Source of the DNA: Bacteroidales bacterium UBA1197
GTDB taxonomy: Bacteria > Bacteroidota > Bacteroidia > Bacteroidales > UBA932
DNA length: 64,000 nucleotides
Assembly (NCBI GenBank): GCA_002309995.1
Contig: DBYB01000061.1
Coordinates: 91,190-155,189 of the forward strand
Reading direction: 5' to 3'
The position numbers were made by a program, and so were the translations under genes. The notes below the pieces were generated by a model. That model did not search any database, was not told the origin of the DNA, and saw nothing but the letters and a program-made list of their open reading frames with translations. This document shows, piece by piece, positions 19,401 through 27,691 of the stretch (the first letter of the stretch is position 1; each line of letters starts with the position of its first letter).

Positions 19401-19770
19401 CAACTTCTCCGTGAACGGTCTGGACGTAATCTCCGGCGACGGTACGCTCAAGTACAACGTACATCCCGACGGCTCCTACTTCATCCAGATGGGAGGCAAG
19501 GGCACGAGCGCACAGCGTGCATTCGGATTTGACGCTCCGGTTGCCGGCACCCTTAAGGTGTGGGCTACCAACACCGGTGACTCCGACGCCCTCGACCGTA
19601 CCGTTGCTGTTGCAGTGGACGGCACCGAAGTTGACGCCCTCCCCGGCGGTTATGCAAAGGTCAACGGCGCACACGAACTCGAGTTCAGCCTCAGCGCTCC
19701 CGGCCGCGTAACCATCTACGGCCCCGTGAACGGTCTGTGCTTCTATCATATTTACTTCAGCAACAAGTAA
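16426..19770 (+). CDS. Large surface glycan-binding lipoprotein candidate (FN3, beta-helix, repeated beta-sandwich modules)
   Basis: 1114 residues in the third position after susC and susD, where surface glycan-binding proteins usually lie. The lipobox is AATAC. Residues about 40-230 look like two FN3-type units (VTFSWDVNKDADFFHLEI; ENSITIKWAKDL). About 245-500 is a right-handed beta-helix resembling DUF4957/DUF5123 proteins of pectin loci (IRFDGDASNSRIVEHTGG, LSFESCDIDGILGSGGDAVD). Two related modules close the protein: about 817-958 beginning NWDFSLADW and about 966-1114 beginning DWNFSDADW. A similar module lies in the PL1 lyase at 24631. No catalytic residues are evident, so pectin binding is inferred. 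Confidence 0.8.
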   Translation: MKYNNIIKYALLAVLTLGAATACENKEFNEITELSLRRCLQPQDLSARVNNANGVDVTFSWDVNKDADFFHLEIYKDENLTEIEQGIIMTAAEVPYTLTLPADSKYWFRVEAMAEGREASLWAVYDGSVKTFAVKDNLFPEVVGRTENSITIKWAKDLADYAEVTHVSCSPIKGGATVKKEISAAEAQDAQVTVEGLEASTEYQLVLYYLSASRGAMDVWTVGSAAALTVVSDAVALKTGLQAGGNFYLKPGDYNLVAVTEPAGTTVKPAGSIRLVGEIGADGTRPTVHPGKFELMANLVEDGASFYFEGIRFDGDASNSRIVEHTGGALNVKSVRFVNCEITNFQAGLFYDNNDDVIKIEELSFESCDIDGILGSGGDAVDIRKPCEITTIRFVNNTIWDGIRTMFRIDANDAVKIGEIDFENNTVKNIATMDDGNNRGFFAVRVNHNMTLKKNLFLHQNGGKTGEDVDKAQLFQDNAGTIVPALTAADNYSFGSGKDFFKKVSAAEAGCIELSADPCYNSKGNFFQLSNEDLIDKQVGASKWWISYVEKTEDLTQNVIEGPHTWNLQNATLFAGDIKNSRVRDELLLVGTEATPMKADGGIIYTTASVLSRKGVPTEGYVAFKVNKAGSVDLQVSDAENRGGSVVVALADDNGLAVKGGAVARATNSEVEKIVVNPVSGEGTVYVYATGPIMLEKLAWSEDTSAGSKVLPAPKPVVEPVTVTEGDAVAIAVSWDAVPNAASYIVTFNKRAQPAQTDPAFTVPAEDIAALKAGLYNFSVQAFPREDDIYYVKSEAGVASLAIQPKGGAGEVVTVTKNWDFSLADWQAEFAKLGAANTDITNWNLTYDDLTIVSTAKSKYNTTFFQWGGKGSTADRYMKFSAPEQGTLKVWCSNTGSSNVTDRFVTVNQNGEEVSIVGGTPSNEDPTVAEFSVAAGDVYVYCTGNALRFYKLEFTYTTSGEAAVEYDWNFSDADWVAAFEANFTKINNNEKPNFSVNGLDVISGDGTLKYNVHPDGSYFIQMGGKGTSAQRAFGFDAPVAGTLKVWATNTGDSDALDRTVAVAVDGTEVDALPGGYAKVNGAHELEFSLSAPGRVTIYGPVNGLCFYHIYFSNK

Positions 19771-19773
19771 GAT

Positions 19774-21189
19774 ATGAGCTTCATCAACGATAATTTCATG
19801 CTGCAGAGTGATACGGCCCGCGAGCTGTATCACTCGCACGCAGCTGGTATGCCGATAATCGACTACCACTGCCACCTCGTGCCGCAGTGGATCGCCGAGA
19901 ACATCCAGTTCCGCGACATCACCCAGCTCTGGCTGGTGGACGGACACTATGGAGACCATTACAAATGGCGCGCAATGCGCGGCAACGGCGTGTCCGAAGA
20001 GTACCTTACCGGCGGCACCAAGAGCAGCTGGGAGACCTTCGAGAAGTGGGCGGAGACCGTTCCCTACACAATGAGGAACCCCCTCTACCACTGGACGCAC
20101 CTGGAGCTCAGCCGCGTGTTCGGCATCGACAAACTGCTCTGCCCCGCCACCGCACGCGAGATTTTCGAGGAGTGCAACGCCAAGCTCGCCACCCCCGAAT
20201 TCCGCGGCCAGGCGCTGATACGCAAGTTCAACGTGGAGGTGGTTTGCACCACCGACGACCCCGCCGACGACCTCCGCTGGCACAAGATGATTGCCGAGCA
20301 TCCCTTCGGCACCAAGGTCATCCCCGCTTGGAGGCCAGACAAGGCAATGGCAATCGAGGATCCCGCTTCCTACAAGGCCTATCTTAAGGTACTCGGCGAG
20401 GCGGCCGGCAAGGAGATAGACTCCTACGCCGACCTGCTCGAGGCCCTGAAGAAGCGTCACGATTTCTTCGCATCAATGGGATGCAAGCTCTCCGACCACG
20501 GCCTGGAGACCTTCTACGCCGCAGATTACAAGGAAATCGAGATCGAGGCCATCTTCAAGCTCGTGCTGCTCGGCAAACGCCCGAACGCAACCGAGCTGGA
20601 GAAGTTCCGCAGCGCCTTCCTGCACGATATGGCAGTGATGGACGCCGAGGCCGGCTGGACCCAGCAGTTCCACGTGGGCGCCATACGCAACAACAACAGC
20701 AAGATGTTCGCGCGCGTGGGTGCCGACACCGGATTTGATGCCATCCACGACCTGCCTACGGCAGCCGCAGGACACAAGTTCCTGGACCGTCTGGCAAGCG
20801 AGGACAAACTGGCCAAGACCATACTCTACTGCCTCAACCCCAAGGACAACGAGGTTATGATGACTATGGCCTACACCTTCAACGACGGAACCGTGCCCGG
20901 CAAGATGCAGTTCGGTTCCGGCTGGTGGTTCCTGGACCAGGAGGACGGAATGCGCAAGCAGATGAACGCCCTGAGCAACCTGGGCCTGCTGAGCCGCTTC
21001 GTGGGAATGCTTACGGACAGCCGCAGCTTCATCAGTTATCCCCGTCACGAGTACTTCCGCCGCATACTCTGCGACGTGATAGGTACCGACGTGGAGAACG
21101 GAAAGCTGCCCGCCTCCGAGCTCCCGTTCCTCGGACAGATGGTCGAAGACATTTGCTACAACAACGCCAAGAATTACTTTCAGTTTTAA
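19774..21189 (+). CDS. uxaC: Glucuronate/galacturonate isomerase
   Basis: 471 residues, the normal length. Cytoplasmic, isomerises D-galacturonate to D-tagaturonate (and glucuronate to fructuronate), the first step of the Ashwell pathway. Visible family signatures: DYHCHLVPQWIAEN with metal-type histidines at residues 32 and 34, FRDITQLWLVDGHYGDHYKWRAMRGNG, NPLYHWTHLEL, and QFGSGWWFLDQEDGM. The stop is shared with the next start as TAATG. Confidence 0.95.
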   Translation: MSFINDNFMLQSDTARELYHSHAAGMPIIDYHCHLVPQWIAENIQFRDITQLWLVDGHYGDHYKWRAMRGNGVSEEYLTGGTKSSWETFEKWAETVPYTMRNPLYHWTHLELSRVFGIDKLLCPATAREIFEECNAKLATPEFRGQALIRKFNVEVVCTTDDPADDLRWHKMIAEHPFGTKVIPAWRPDKAMAIEDPASYKAYLKVLGEAAGKEIDSYADLLEALKKRHDFFASMGCKLSDHGLETFYAADYKEIEIEAIFKLVLLGKRPNATELEKFRSAFLHDMAVMDAEAGWTQQFHVGAIRNNNSKMFARVGADTGFDAIHDLPTAAAGHKFLDRLASEDKLAKTILYCLNPKDNEVMMTMAYTFNDGTVPGKMQFGSGWWFLDQEDGMRKQMNALSNLGLLSRFVGMLTDSRSFISYPRHEYFRRILCDVIGTDVENGKLPASELPFLGQMVEDICYNNAKNYFQF

Positions 21190-22667
21190 TGAGATACATT
21201 AAAATCAATCCCGACGACAACGTGGCGGTAGCCCTGCAGGACCTGCAGAAGGGCGAGGCCGTTGAAGGCGTGAAGCTGCTTACGGACGTTCCCCGGGGCC
21301 ACAAAGTGGTCCTGAGGGACCTCCGGGCGGGCGACAACGTCGTCAAGTACGGCTACCCCATCGGGCACGTAACCCGCGACGCGGCCGCCGGCACCGTGGT
21401 GGACCATTCCTGCATCAAGACCAACCTGGAAGGCCTCCTTGAATACAAGTACGAGCCGGCGCTGACAGACATCGCTCCTGCGGCCTCGAAACGTACCTTC
21501 AAGGGTTTCAGGCGCGCTGACGGCCAGGTCGGCATACGCAACCAGATATGGATCATCCCTACCGTGGGCTGCGTGAACGGCATCTGCCAGCAGATTGCCG
21601 AGCGCTTCCGCGCAGAGGTGGCCGACCGGATGGGCAGCGTGGACGCAATCGTGGCATTCCCCCACAATTATGGCTGCTCGCAGCTGGGGAACGACCACGA
21701 GAATACCCGCACCATCCTGGCCGACATGATACATCATCCCAACGCCGGCGGCGTGCTGGTGGTGAGCCTCGGTTGCGAGAACAACCAGCTGGACGCATTC
21801 CGCGAGCTGGTGGGCCCCGTGAATGAGGCACGCGTGAAGATGTTCACCTGCCAGCAGGTAGAGAACGAGGTGGAATTCGGACTGCAGAAGCTGCGCGAGA
21901 TTTTTGCCCTGTGCTCGCAGGACAGGCGCACCGAGGTGCCAGTATCCGAACTGCGGGTAGGACTCAAGTGCGGCGGCTCCGACGGCCTCAGCGGCATCAC
22001 TGCCAATCCCCTTCTGGGAGTCTTCTCGGACTGGATCGTGGCCCAGGGAGGCACCACCGTGCTGACCGAGGTACCCGAGATGTTCGGCGCCGAGACCATT
22101 CTGATGAACCGCTGCCAGGACAGTGCAACTTTCGAGCGCACCGTTTCGCTCATCAACGATTTCAAGGAGTATTTCATCGCCCAGGGTATGCCAGTGTATG
22201 AGAATCCCTCGCCGGGCAACAAGGCGGGAGGCATCTCAACGCTTGAGGAGAAGAGCCTCGGATGCACGCAGAAGTGCGGCAAGAGCACCGTGCGCGGCGT
22301 GCTGAAGTACGGCGAGCGGCTGAGCGTGAAGGGACTGAACCTTCTCAGCGCTCCCGGCAACGACCTGGTGGCCTCCACAGCCCTCGCCGCTTCCGGATGC
22401 CAGATCGTGCTCTTCACCACCGGCCGCGGCACCCCCTTCGGGAGCTTCGTGCCCACGATGAAAATCTCCACCAATACTCCTCTGTATGAGCACAAGGGAG
22501 GCTGGATCGACTTCAACGCGGGAGTTCTCGCCCAGGACGAACCAATGTCTTCGGTGGCCCCGCGATTCATAGACGCAGTGCTCGCCGCCGCCTCGGGAGA
22601 GCCGGTAAACAACGAACTGCAGGGCTATCGCGAGATAGCGATATTCAAGAGTGGCGTAACACTGTAA
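21189..22667 (+). CDS. uxaA: Altronate dehydratase
   Basis: 492 residues. Dehydrates D-altronate to 2-keto-3-deoxygluconate in the cytoplasm. The start at 21189, overlapping the UxaC stop, gives the canonical N terminus MRYIKINPDDNVAVALQDL with its SAF-like domain; a longer open frame upstream overlaps uxaC and is rejected. The main domain shows GFRRADGQVGIRNQIWIIPT, FPHNYGCSQLGNDHENT, LKCGGSDGLSGITANPL and CTQKCGKSTV, with the cysteines expected for an iron-dependent dehydratase. It is third in pathway order after UxaC and UxaB. Confidence 0.95.
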   Translation: MRYIKINPDDNVAVALQDLQKGEAVEGVKLLTDVPRGHKVVLRDLRAGDNVVKYGYPIGHVTRDAAAGTVVDHSCIKTNLEGLLEYKYEPALTDIAPAASKRTFKGFRRADGQVGIRNQIWIIPTVGCVNGICQQIAERFRAEVADRMGSVDAIVAFPHNYGCSQLGNDHENTRTILADMIHHPNAGGVLVVSLGCENNQLDAFRELVGPVNEARVKMFTCQQVENEVEFGLQKLREIFALCSQDRRTEVPVSELRVGLKCGGSDGLSGITANPLLGVFSDWIVAQGGTTVLTEVPEMFGAETILMNRCQDSATFERTVSLINDFKEYFIAQGMPVYENPSPGNKAGGISTLEEKSLGCTQKCGKSTVRGVLKYGERLSVKGLNLLSAPGNDLVASTALAASGCQIVLFTTGRGTPFGSFVPTMKISTNTPLYEHKGGWIDFNAGVLAQDEPMSSVAPRFIDAVLAAASGEPVNNELQGYREIAIFKSGVTL

Positions 22668-22685
22668 AAACAAATCAGTTTTATA

Positions 22686-22820
22686 ATGACCAAAAAACAC
22701 TATACTGTCCCACAGACAGAATGGACGGAAGCATTAAACGCCAGCTGCTTCCTGCAACAGAGTTCGGGAGACACCAAAGCTCTCGAATATGAAGATCTTG
22801 GCGGAATCTGGTCAGAATAA
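22686..22820 (+). CDS. Short 44-residue peptide upstream of a lipoprotein (pair 1)
   Basis: An ATG at 22686 opens 44 codons ending TAA at 22820, 14 bases before the next lipoprotein gene. The peptide begins MTKKHYTVPQTEW and ends LGGIWSE. It has no signal peptide and is acidic toward the end. The start resembles a second peptide at 24481 (MTKQKYTVP), which is also just upstream of a lipoprotein, and a third at 54594 (MRKNYITP). A good AGGAGG-like sequence (22820-22826) precedes the downstream gene. Possibly a regulatory leader peptide or small structural partner; unknown. Confidence 0.6.
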   Translation: MTKKHYTVPQTEWTEALNASCFLQQSSGDTKALEYEDLGGIWSE

Positions 22821-22834
22821 AGGAGGACACGGTT

Positions 22835-24454
22835 ATGAAGAAAATCAATCTCATACTCAGCGCCCTTGCGCTCACGGCCTTCTTCTCCTGCCAGAAAGAA
22901 GTAGAAATCATTGTGGTCCCGGATGAGCCCGTGACCTTCGAGGCCACTATGCCCGACATTACCAAAACCGCCGTCGACGACAACCTCAACGTCCTTTGGA
23001 GCGCAGGCGACGCCATAGACGTTTATGGTTATACCGAAGGCCAGGATGCCGTCAAGGCCGTATTCGAACTCACTTCCGGCGCCGGCACCAAGAACGGCAA
23101 GTTCACCCTCAAAGACAGTGAAAGCTTTGGCACCTACGACAGCTACTATGCCATATATCCTTCCGGGCTGGCCATCAAGACCGTTGCCGATAAAACAGGA
23201 GAAAAAGTGCTCCCTGATTGGATTACTATCAAGAGCGCCCTTGGCACATTCACTTCACAGGCTGTCGTACAAAACGGTTATGACCCCGCTCACGCCATAA
23301 TGGTTGCGCACGTAGCAGACGGCAAGCTTCAGTTTACTCACGGAGTCTGCTATTTCAAGGTTCAGATTCCTGCAGATGGCATAACCAAAGTGAAGATTAC
23401 TGCAGGCGCTAGTGCATTCCAGAAGAGGCCTTCTTATTCAACGGAAGACGGAGCCATAATGGCAGCACAGAGCGGCACCAGTGAAATTAGCACAGCCGTG
23501 GGCGAATTCGTCAAAGGCTCCTGCTATTATCTGGCCGCTATCCCCAAAGCCGCCAACTCCCAGAAACTCAGTGGCATTACGGTTACCTACACTCAGGGAG
23601 GCTCTGAGAAGAGCGTCTCCAGCACCAAGGATGCGGTCAAAAACCTGTACCCTGTTGTAGGAACGGTGTACGATCTGGGGTGCCCGCCCATAGTGGAGCC
23701 CGCGCCCGTGATCAAGGTGACCAATGCGCAGATTGAAGCCGACGCTACCGGAGGCAGCATCAGCTATTCTGTCGAGAACCCGTACGCAGACGGTGAACTG
23801 ACCGCAGTGGTTTCCACCAGCAAGACCACTACTATCGGTGATTTCACGATCCTCAACGTTACGTCCGACGCCGTTTCCTACAGCTGCTCAGCGAACACTG
23901 AGGCTACCGCCAAGTACGGTTACGTAACCTTCACCTATACTTACGACGGCGGCAAGACCGTTACAGCTGAAGGTATCGTGACGCAGGCGCCCGCCGGCGG
24001 TGCAGTGCCTACGGGACATACCTACGTGTTCTATGTTGATGACAACAAGAACCCGGTGCAGAAGATGGATGGTGTAGAGGGCTCTTATTTCACGCTGACC
24101 GGCACGAGTACTCTCACCTGCTCCGCCTCCGGTTACTTCGGAGTTGACAGCTTTACCATCGGTGGCACGGAGTACAAGAATGCCAAGAAGATTGACGGCA
24201 GCAATAACATTTCATTCACCACAGCTGCTGATGCGACCACTACTATACGCTTCTACGCAGCCAGGCGCCAGACTGACAAGGCCGGCACCATAAAGCTTAA
24301 GAAAGGCAGCTCCGCTAAAGTGAGTGCCGATATGACTTACGGCCAGCTCTATGACTCCGGCGTTGTCGAACTTGAAAAAGCATCTTCATATCAATTCGAC
24401 AAGAGCGGCGAAGTCGGCGTGTTCTATGTTGAAGTGACCGAAGTATCCGAATAA
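22835..24454 (+). CDS. Fimbrillin-like/BACON surface lipoprotein with shared C-terminal module
   Basis: 539 residues. The signal peptide ends FFSC (lipobox). Residues about 30-285 are fimbrillin-like (TVLWSAGDAI-type strand, YYAIYPSG, YYLAAIPKA). About 290-385 looks like a BACON-type domain (VTNAQIEADATGGSISYSV, EGIVTQAPAGG). The last 144 residues (nt 24019-24451, HTYVFYVDDN to FYVEVTEVSE) align with the C terminus of the next-but-one gene, the PL1 lyase. No active-site signature. Probably a pectin-binding surface protein, by position and shared module only. Confidence 0.65.
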   Translation: MKKINLILSALALTAFFSCQKEVEIIVVPDEPVTFEATMPDITKTAVDDNLNVLWSAGDAIDVYGYTEGQDAVKAVFELTSGAGTKNGKFTLKDSESFGTYDSYYAIYPSGLAIKTVADKTGEKVLPDWITIKSALGTFTSQAVVQNGYDPAHAIMVAHVADGKLQFTHGVCYFKVQIPADGITKVKITAGASAFQKRPSYSTEDGAIMAAQSGTSEISTAVGEFVKGSCYYLAAIPKAANSQKLSGITVTYTQGGSEKSVSSTKDAVKNLYPVVGTVYDLGCPPIVEPAPVIKVTNAQIEADATGGSISYSVENPYADGELTAVVSTSKTTTIGDFTILNVTSDAVSYSCSANTEATAKYGYVTFTYTYDGGKTVTAEGIVTQAPAGGAVPTGHTYVFYVDDNKNPVQKMDGVEGSYFTLTGTSTLTCSASGYFGVDSFTIGGTEYKNAKKIDGSNNISFTTAADATTTIRFYAARRQTDKAGTIKLKKGSSAKVSADMTYGQLYDSGVVELEKASSYQFDKSGEVGVFYVEVTEVSE

Positions 24455-24480
24455 ACGATAAGACGTTGATTATCAAGTAT

Positions 24481-24618
24481 ATGACCAAGCAAAAATACAC
24501 CGTTCCCGCCTGCGAGCACGACTCGCAGTGGGAACTTGCGGGACTTCTCGCAGACAGTAACCTTGTTGACGACGGTGCCGGCGGCTTCCTCGGCGACGGC
24601 GACGATTTCACCTTCTAA
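24481..24618 (+). CDS. Short 45-residue peptide upstream of the PL1 lyase (pair 2)
   Basis: ATG at 24481 to TAA at 24618, 12 bases before the lyase gene. The peptide begins MTKQKYTVPACEHDSQW, then ADSNLVDDGAGG and ends GDDFTF. The first nine residues match the peptide at 22686 closely (MTK, then YTVP). It lacks a signal peptide. Its conserved head and identical position before a lipoprotein argue for real translation. Confidence 0.6.
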   Translation: MTKQKYTVPACEHDSQWELAGLLADSNLVDDGAGGFLGDGDDFTF

Positions 24619-24630
24619 ACCATTGCAGCG

Positions 24631-27600
24631 ATGAAAAAGATACTTGTTTCCATTCTCGGAATCGCCGCAATGGCGACCAGCGCCTGCCAGCCTAAGGAGC
24701 AGGCGGAAATAGCAACTCCCTCCGGAGTACACGAAATCAGTGTAACCTTTACTGCAGACCTGCCCGGCACCCGCACCTTCATCGAAGCTGCGGAAGGCGG
24801 CTGGCAGCCCAAATGGCAGAAAGGCGACGCTATGAACGTAACCTACAAGGTAGATGGCGACTACACCGCCCAGAAGAGTTTCGTGAACACCATAGAAGAC
24901 GGCACGACCGGTTCCTTCTCCGGCAATCTCGAAATCACCGACGGCACGCACACCATCTATGCCTATTATCCCAAAGATATGAAGGACGGTCGCGCAGAGA
25001 CGACATTCAAGTTCGCCCTGCCTGCAGTGCAGAACGTCCCTTCCCTCAGCACCTTCGATCCTTCCTGCGACCTTCTGGTTTCCGACGCCTGCAGCGTTAC
25101 CGTTGCAGATGCAGCCCTTGCGAGCGCAGGCACGCTCCACTTCAACCGCGTGCTGGCAGTTGCCAAGGTGGTCGTCGCCGATGCCACCACTGAGTCCAAA
25201 CTCGCCGGCAAGAAGATCAAGAGCGTTACGCTCAGGTCTTCCGCCGGGACCCTTACCGGACGCGTGCTCGTGAACATCGAGACTGCAGAAATCACCGGCT
25301 GGGACAGTAAGGTAAGCTACAACTACGTGACTGCCGCATACGAGGGCGACGACTGGGCGGCCGACGGCAAGAACGGCGCCTTCGTCATCGTGAACCCCGT
25401 AACACTTGCGGCCGGGAGCACTCTCACGGCCGAGGTTGTGACCGACGATGATGACCTCTTGGTTGCCAGGACAGTGACTCTGAGCGCACCCGTGGCCCTG
25501 CAGTCCGGCGTGATTCCCACCCTCACCTTCAACATCGCCGATGGCGACGTGAGCAAGAAATCCGAGGTCACTTCCCTTACCTGGGACTTCTCTACCGCAG
25601 AGTGGCAGGCAGCCCTGGAGGCACAGGCTCCGGCAGCCAAGGACACCAAGGCGAGCAACTGGGGCGTTGCATACGGCGGCCTCTCCTACGCCGCCGGCAA
25701 GGACGACAAATGGTCCGTTGACGGGTATATCCAGTCCAACGGAGCAGGCTCCACCAGCACCCGCTACTTCACCTTCACCGCTCCTGCCGATGGCAAGCTT
25801 TCAGTATCCGTAAGGAATCCCAAGGACACGGAGAACGAATCCTCCACCCGTACCGTAAGCGTCAAGGACGCACAGAATACGGTGACCAGCGAGGTGGTTC
25901 TGTACGGGAACCTCGAGACCAGGGAGTTCAACGTCAAGGCCGGAACCGTGAACGTATATGCTTCCGGCAACGGTCTGCGCTTCTTCACGCTCGTGTTTAC
26001 GACAAGCGGCGCCGTGGATCCTGAAGATCCCGGTCAGCCCGACACCCCCGCAGAAGCGGCTGAACTCACTATTCCCGATAATCTCAAGCCCGCCGAGGGC
26101 ACTGTTGATCCTACCGCGATGGTTGGATTCGCCCAGGCGGCCGGAGTTACCGGAGGCGAGGGCGGCACCGTGCTCCACTTCAACAACGGTCAGGCCCTCC
26201 AGACCTGGCTGCTCGCCCGCACCAAGACCGAGAAGGCCGGCGACCACACCCCCGTGGTCATCTGGCTCAGCGGCACCTTCACCGACACCGACGGACGCGA
26301 CTTCAGTTCCGCCCATCCCTGGTTCGACGTGAAGGACGTCAGCAACCTCAGTTTCTACGGCACTGACGGCTTCGTGATGGACCGCATCGGCATCTTCTGC
26401 GTGCGCGCCAGCAACATCATCATCCGTAACATCAACTTCCAGCAGCCCAAGGCCAACAACGGTGCCGATGCCGTGAGCATGCAGCAATGCAACGGCGTGT
26501 GGGTTGACCACTGCACCTTCACCTCCCTCAACCAGACCAAGGACTACGAGGACGGCAGTACAGACATCACCCACGCCTCCAAGAACGTGACCGTAAGCTG
26601 GTGCCGCTACATCAAGACGCAGAAGAGCTGCCTCGTGGGGCACTCCAACAGCGCCAGTGCGGACGTGGACATCACGGCCACGTTCCACCACAACTGGTTC
26701 GACGGCTCAAGCTCGCGCCACCCCCGCGTGCGCTTCGGCTGGGCCCACGTTTACAACAACCTGTACGAAGGCTGCACCACCTACGGAGCAGGTTCCGCCT
26801 ACGGGGCCAAGGTTCTCGTGGAATACAACTACTTCGACGCCGTGCAGCTGCCTACCGACATCTGCACCTTCCCTGCCAAGGACGGAGACGTCTCTAACCT
26901 GCAGGGCAGCGTGGCCGGTTACCTGTTTGCCGGCGAAGACGTGTATGTAAACCGTCCTGCAAAGGCCAGGAATCCTTATCCTCTGACCAACCTTGAGTAC
27001 AAGAAGTACAACGGCGACAAGCTGGCCACTCCGCTCACATACGCCGACTTCAAGCCCGCGTACGCATATACCGTGACCCCTGCCGAGATTGTTCCTGAGG
27101 TGGTTAAGGCCAACGCCGGCTATGGCAAGCTTGGCTGGACCGAGGCTCCCGTGGCAGTGGACAACGGCGGCATCACCGATTTCAACGGTACCGACGACGA
27201 TCCCGAGAATCCCGAACAGGGCGACGGCGATGATCCTGAAGACACTTCCGGACACACCTACACCCTATCCGTCAACGATGGCAAGACCATCATTCAGACG
27301 AAAGACGGTGCAGCGGGCGCCAGTTTCTTCACCAGCAGCACGTCGCTTGCAGACTTCAGCAAGGATTACAGCAGTACTTCCTTCACTGTGAACGGAACCG
27401 CTTACAAGTACGGAATCAAGTTCGACAGCAAGGGCTCGGTAACCTTTACGACCTCGTCTACGCTAAACTCTACCGCTCAATTCTACTTTGTACGTCGCAA
27501 GAGCACTGGCACCGGAGCCAAGATACAGCTTGTCCCGGCCGAGGGCGAAGCTACGGTATTCGAGACTCCTTACGACACTGTCGGAGACAGCGGTGAGGTA

Positions 27601-27687
27601 GCCCTGGAGAAGGGTATGTCCTATACTATCAAGCAGAAGAGCGACGAACAGGCTCTGATTTATGTAATCGTAAAAGAAACAGAATAA
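24631..27687 (+). CDS. Multidomain PL1 pectate lyase lipoprotein
   Basis: 1018 residues. The lipobox is ATSAC. Residues about 25-300 form a fimbrillin-like domain (WQKGDAMNVTYKVDG, HTIYAYYPKDM). About 317-459 is a beta-sandwich module starting TWDFSTAEW, like the two at the end of the 16426 protein. About 475-840 is the PL1 beta-helix lyase: VWVDHCTFTSL, KSCLVGHSNSA, FHHNWFDGSSSRHPRVRFG with the family RHPRVR arginine. The last 144 residues match the C terminus of the 22835 protein. It cleaves polygalacturonate by calcium-dependent beta-elimination, likely on the cell surface. uxaB starts 4 bases later. Confidence 0.9.
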   Translation: MKKILVSILGIAAMATSACQPKEQAEIATPSGVHEISVTFTADLPGTRTFIEAAEGGWQPKWQKGDAMNVTYKVDGDYTAQKSFVNTIEDGTTGSFSGNLEITDGTHTIYAYYPKDMKDGRAETTFKFALPAVQNVPSLSTFDPSCDLLVSDACSVTVADAALASAGTLHFNRVLAVAKVVVADATTESKLAGKKIKSVTLRSSAGTLTGRVLVNIETAEITGWDSKVSYNYVTAAYEGDDWAADGKNGAFVIVNPVTLAAGSTLTAEVVTDDDDLLVARTVTLSAPVALQSGVIPTLTFNIADGDVSKKSEVTSLTWDFSTAEWQAALEAQAPAAKDTKASNWGVAYGGLSYAAGKDDKWSVDGYIQSNGAGSTSTRYFTFTAPADGKLSVSVRNPKDTENESSTRTVSVKDAQNTVTSEVVLYGNLETREFNVKAGTVNVYASGNGLRFFTLVFTTSGAVDPEDPGQPDTPAEAAELTIPDNLKPAEGTVDPTAMVGFAQAAGVTGGEGGTVLHFNNGQALQTWLLARTKTEKAGDHTPVVIWLSGTFTDTDGRDFSSAHPWFDVKDVSNLSFYGTDGFVMDRIGIFCVRASNIIIRNINFQQPKANNGADAVSMQQCNGVWVDHCTFTSLNQTKDYEDGSTDITHASKNVTVSWCRYIKTQKSCLVGHSNSASADVDITATFHHNWFDGSSSRHPRVRFGWAHVYNNLYEGCTTYGAGSAYGAKVLVEYNYFDAVQLPTDICTFPAKDGDVSNLQGSVAGYLFAGEDVYVNRPAKARNPYPLTNLEYKKYNGDKLATPLTYADFKPAYAYTVTPAEIVPEVVKANAGYGKLGWTEAPVAVDNGGITDFNGTDDDPENPEQGDGDDPEDTSGHTYTLSVNDGKTIIQTKDGAAGASFFTSSTSLADFSKDYSSTSFTVNGTAYKYGIKFDSKGSVTFTTSSTLNSTAQFYFVRRKSTGTGAKIQLVPAEGEATVFETPYDTVGDSGEVALEKGMSYTIKQKSDEQALIYVIVKETE

Positions 27688-27691
27688 TACA

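Noticed and set aside
16735..20460. 1241-codon open frame antisense to the surface lipoprotein and uxaC
   Set aside because: Same kind of shadow frame; the opposite strand holds well-supported proteins.
20925..21188. Upstream extension of uxaA
   Set aside because: It overlaps uxaC in another frame; the TAATG start at 21189 gives the canonical protein.
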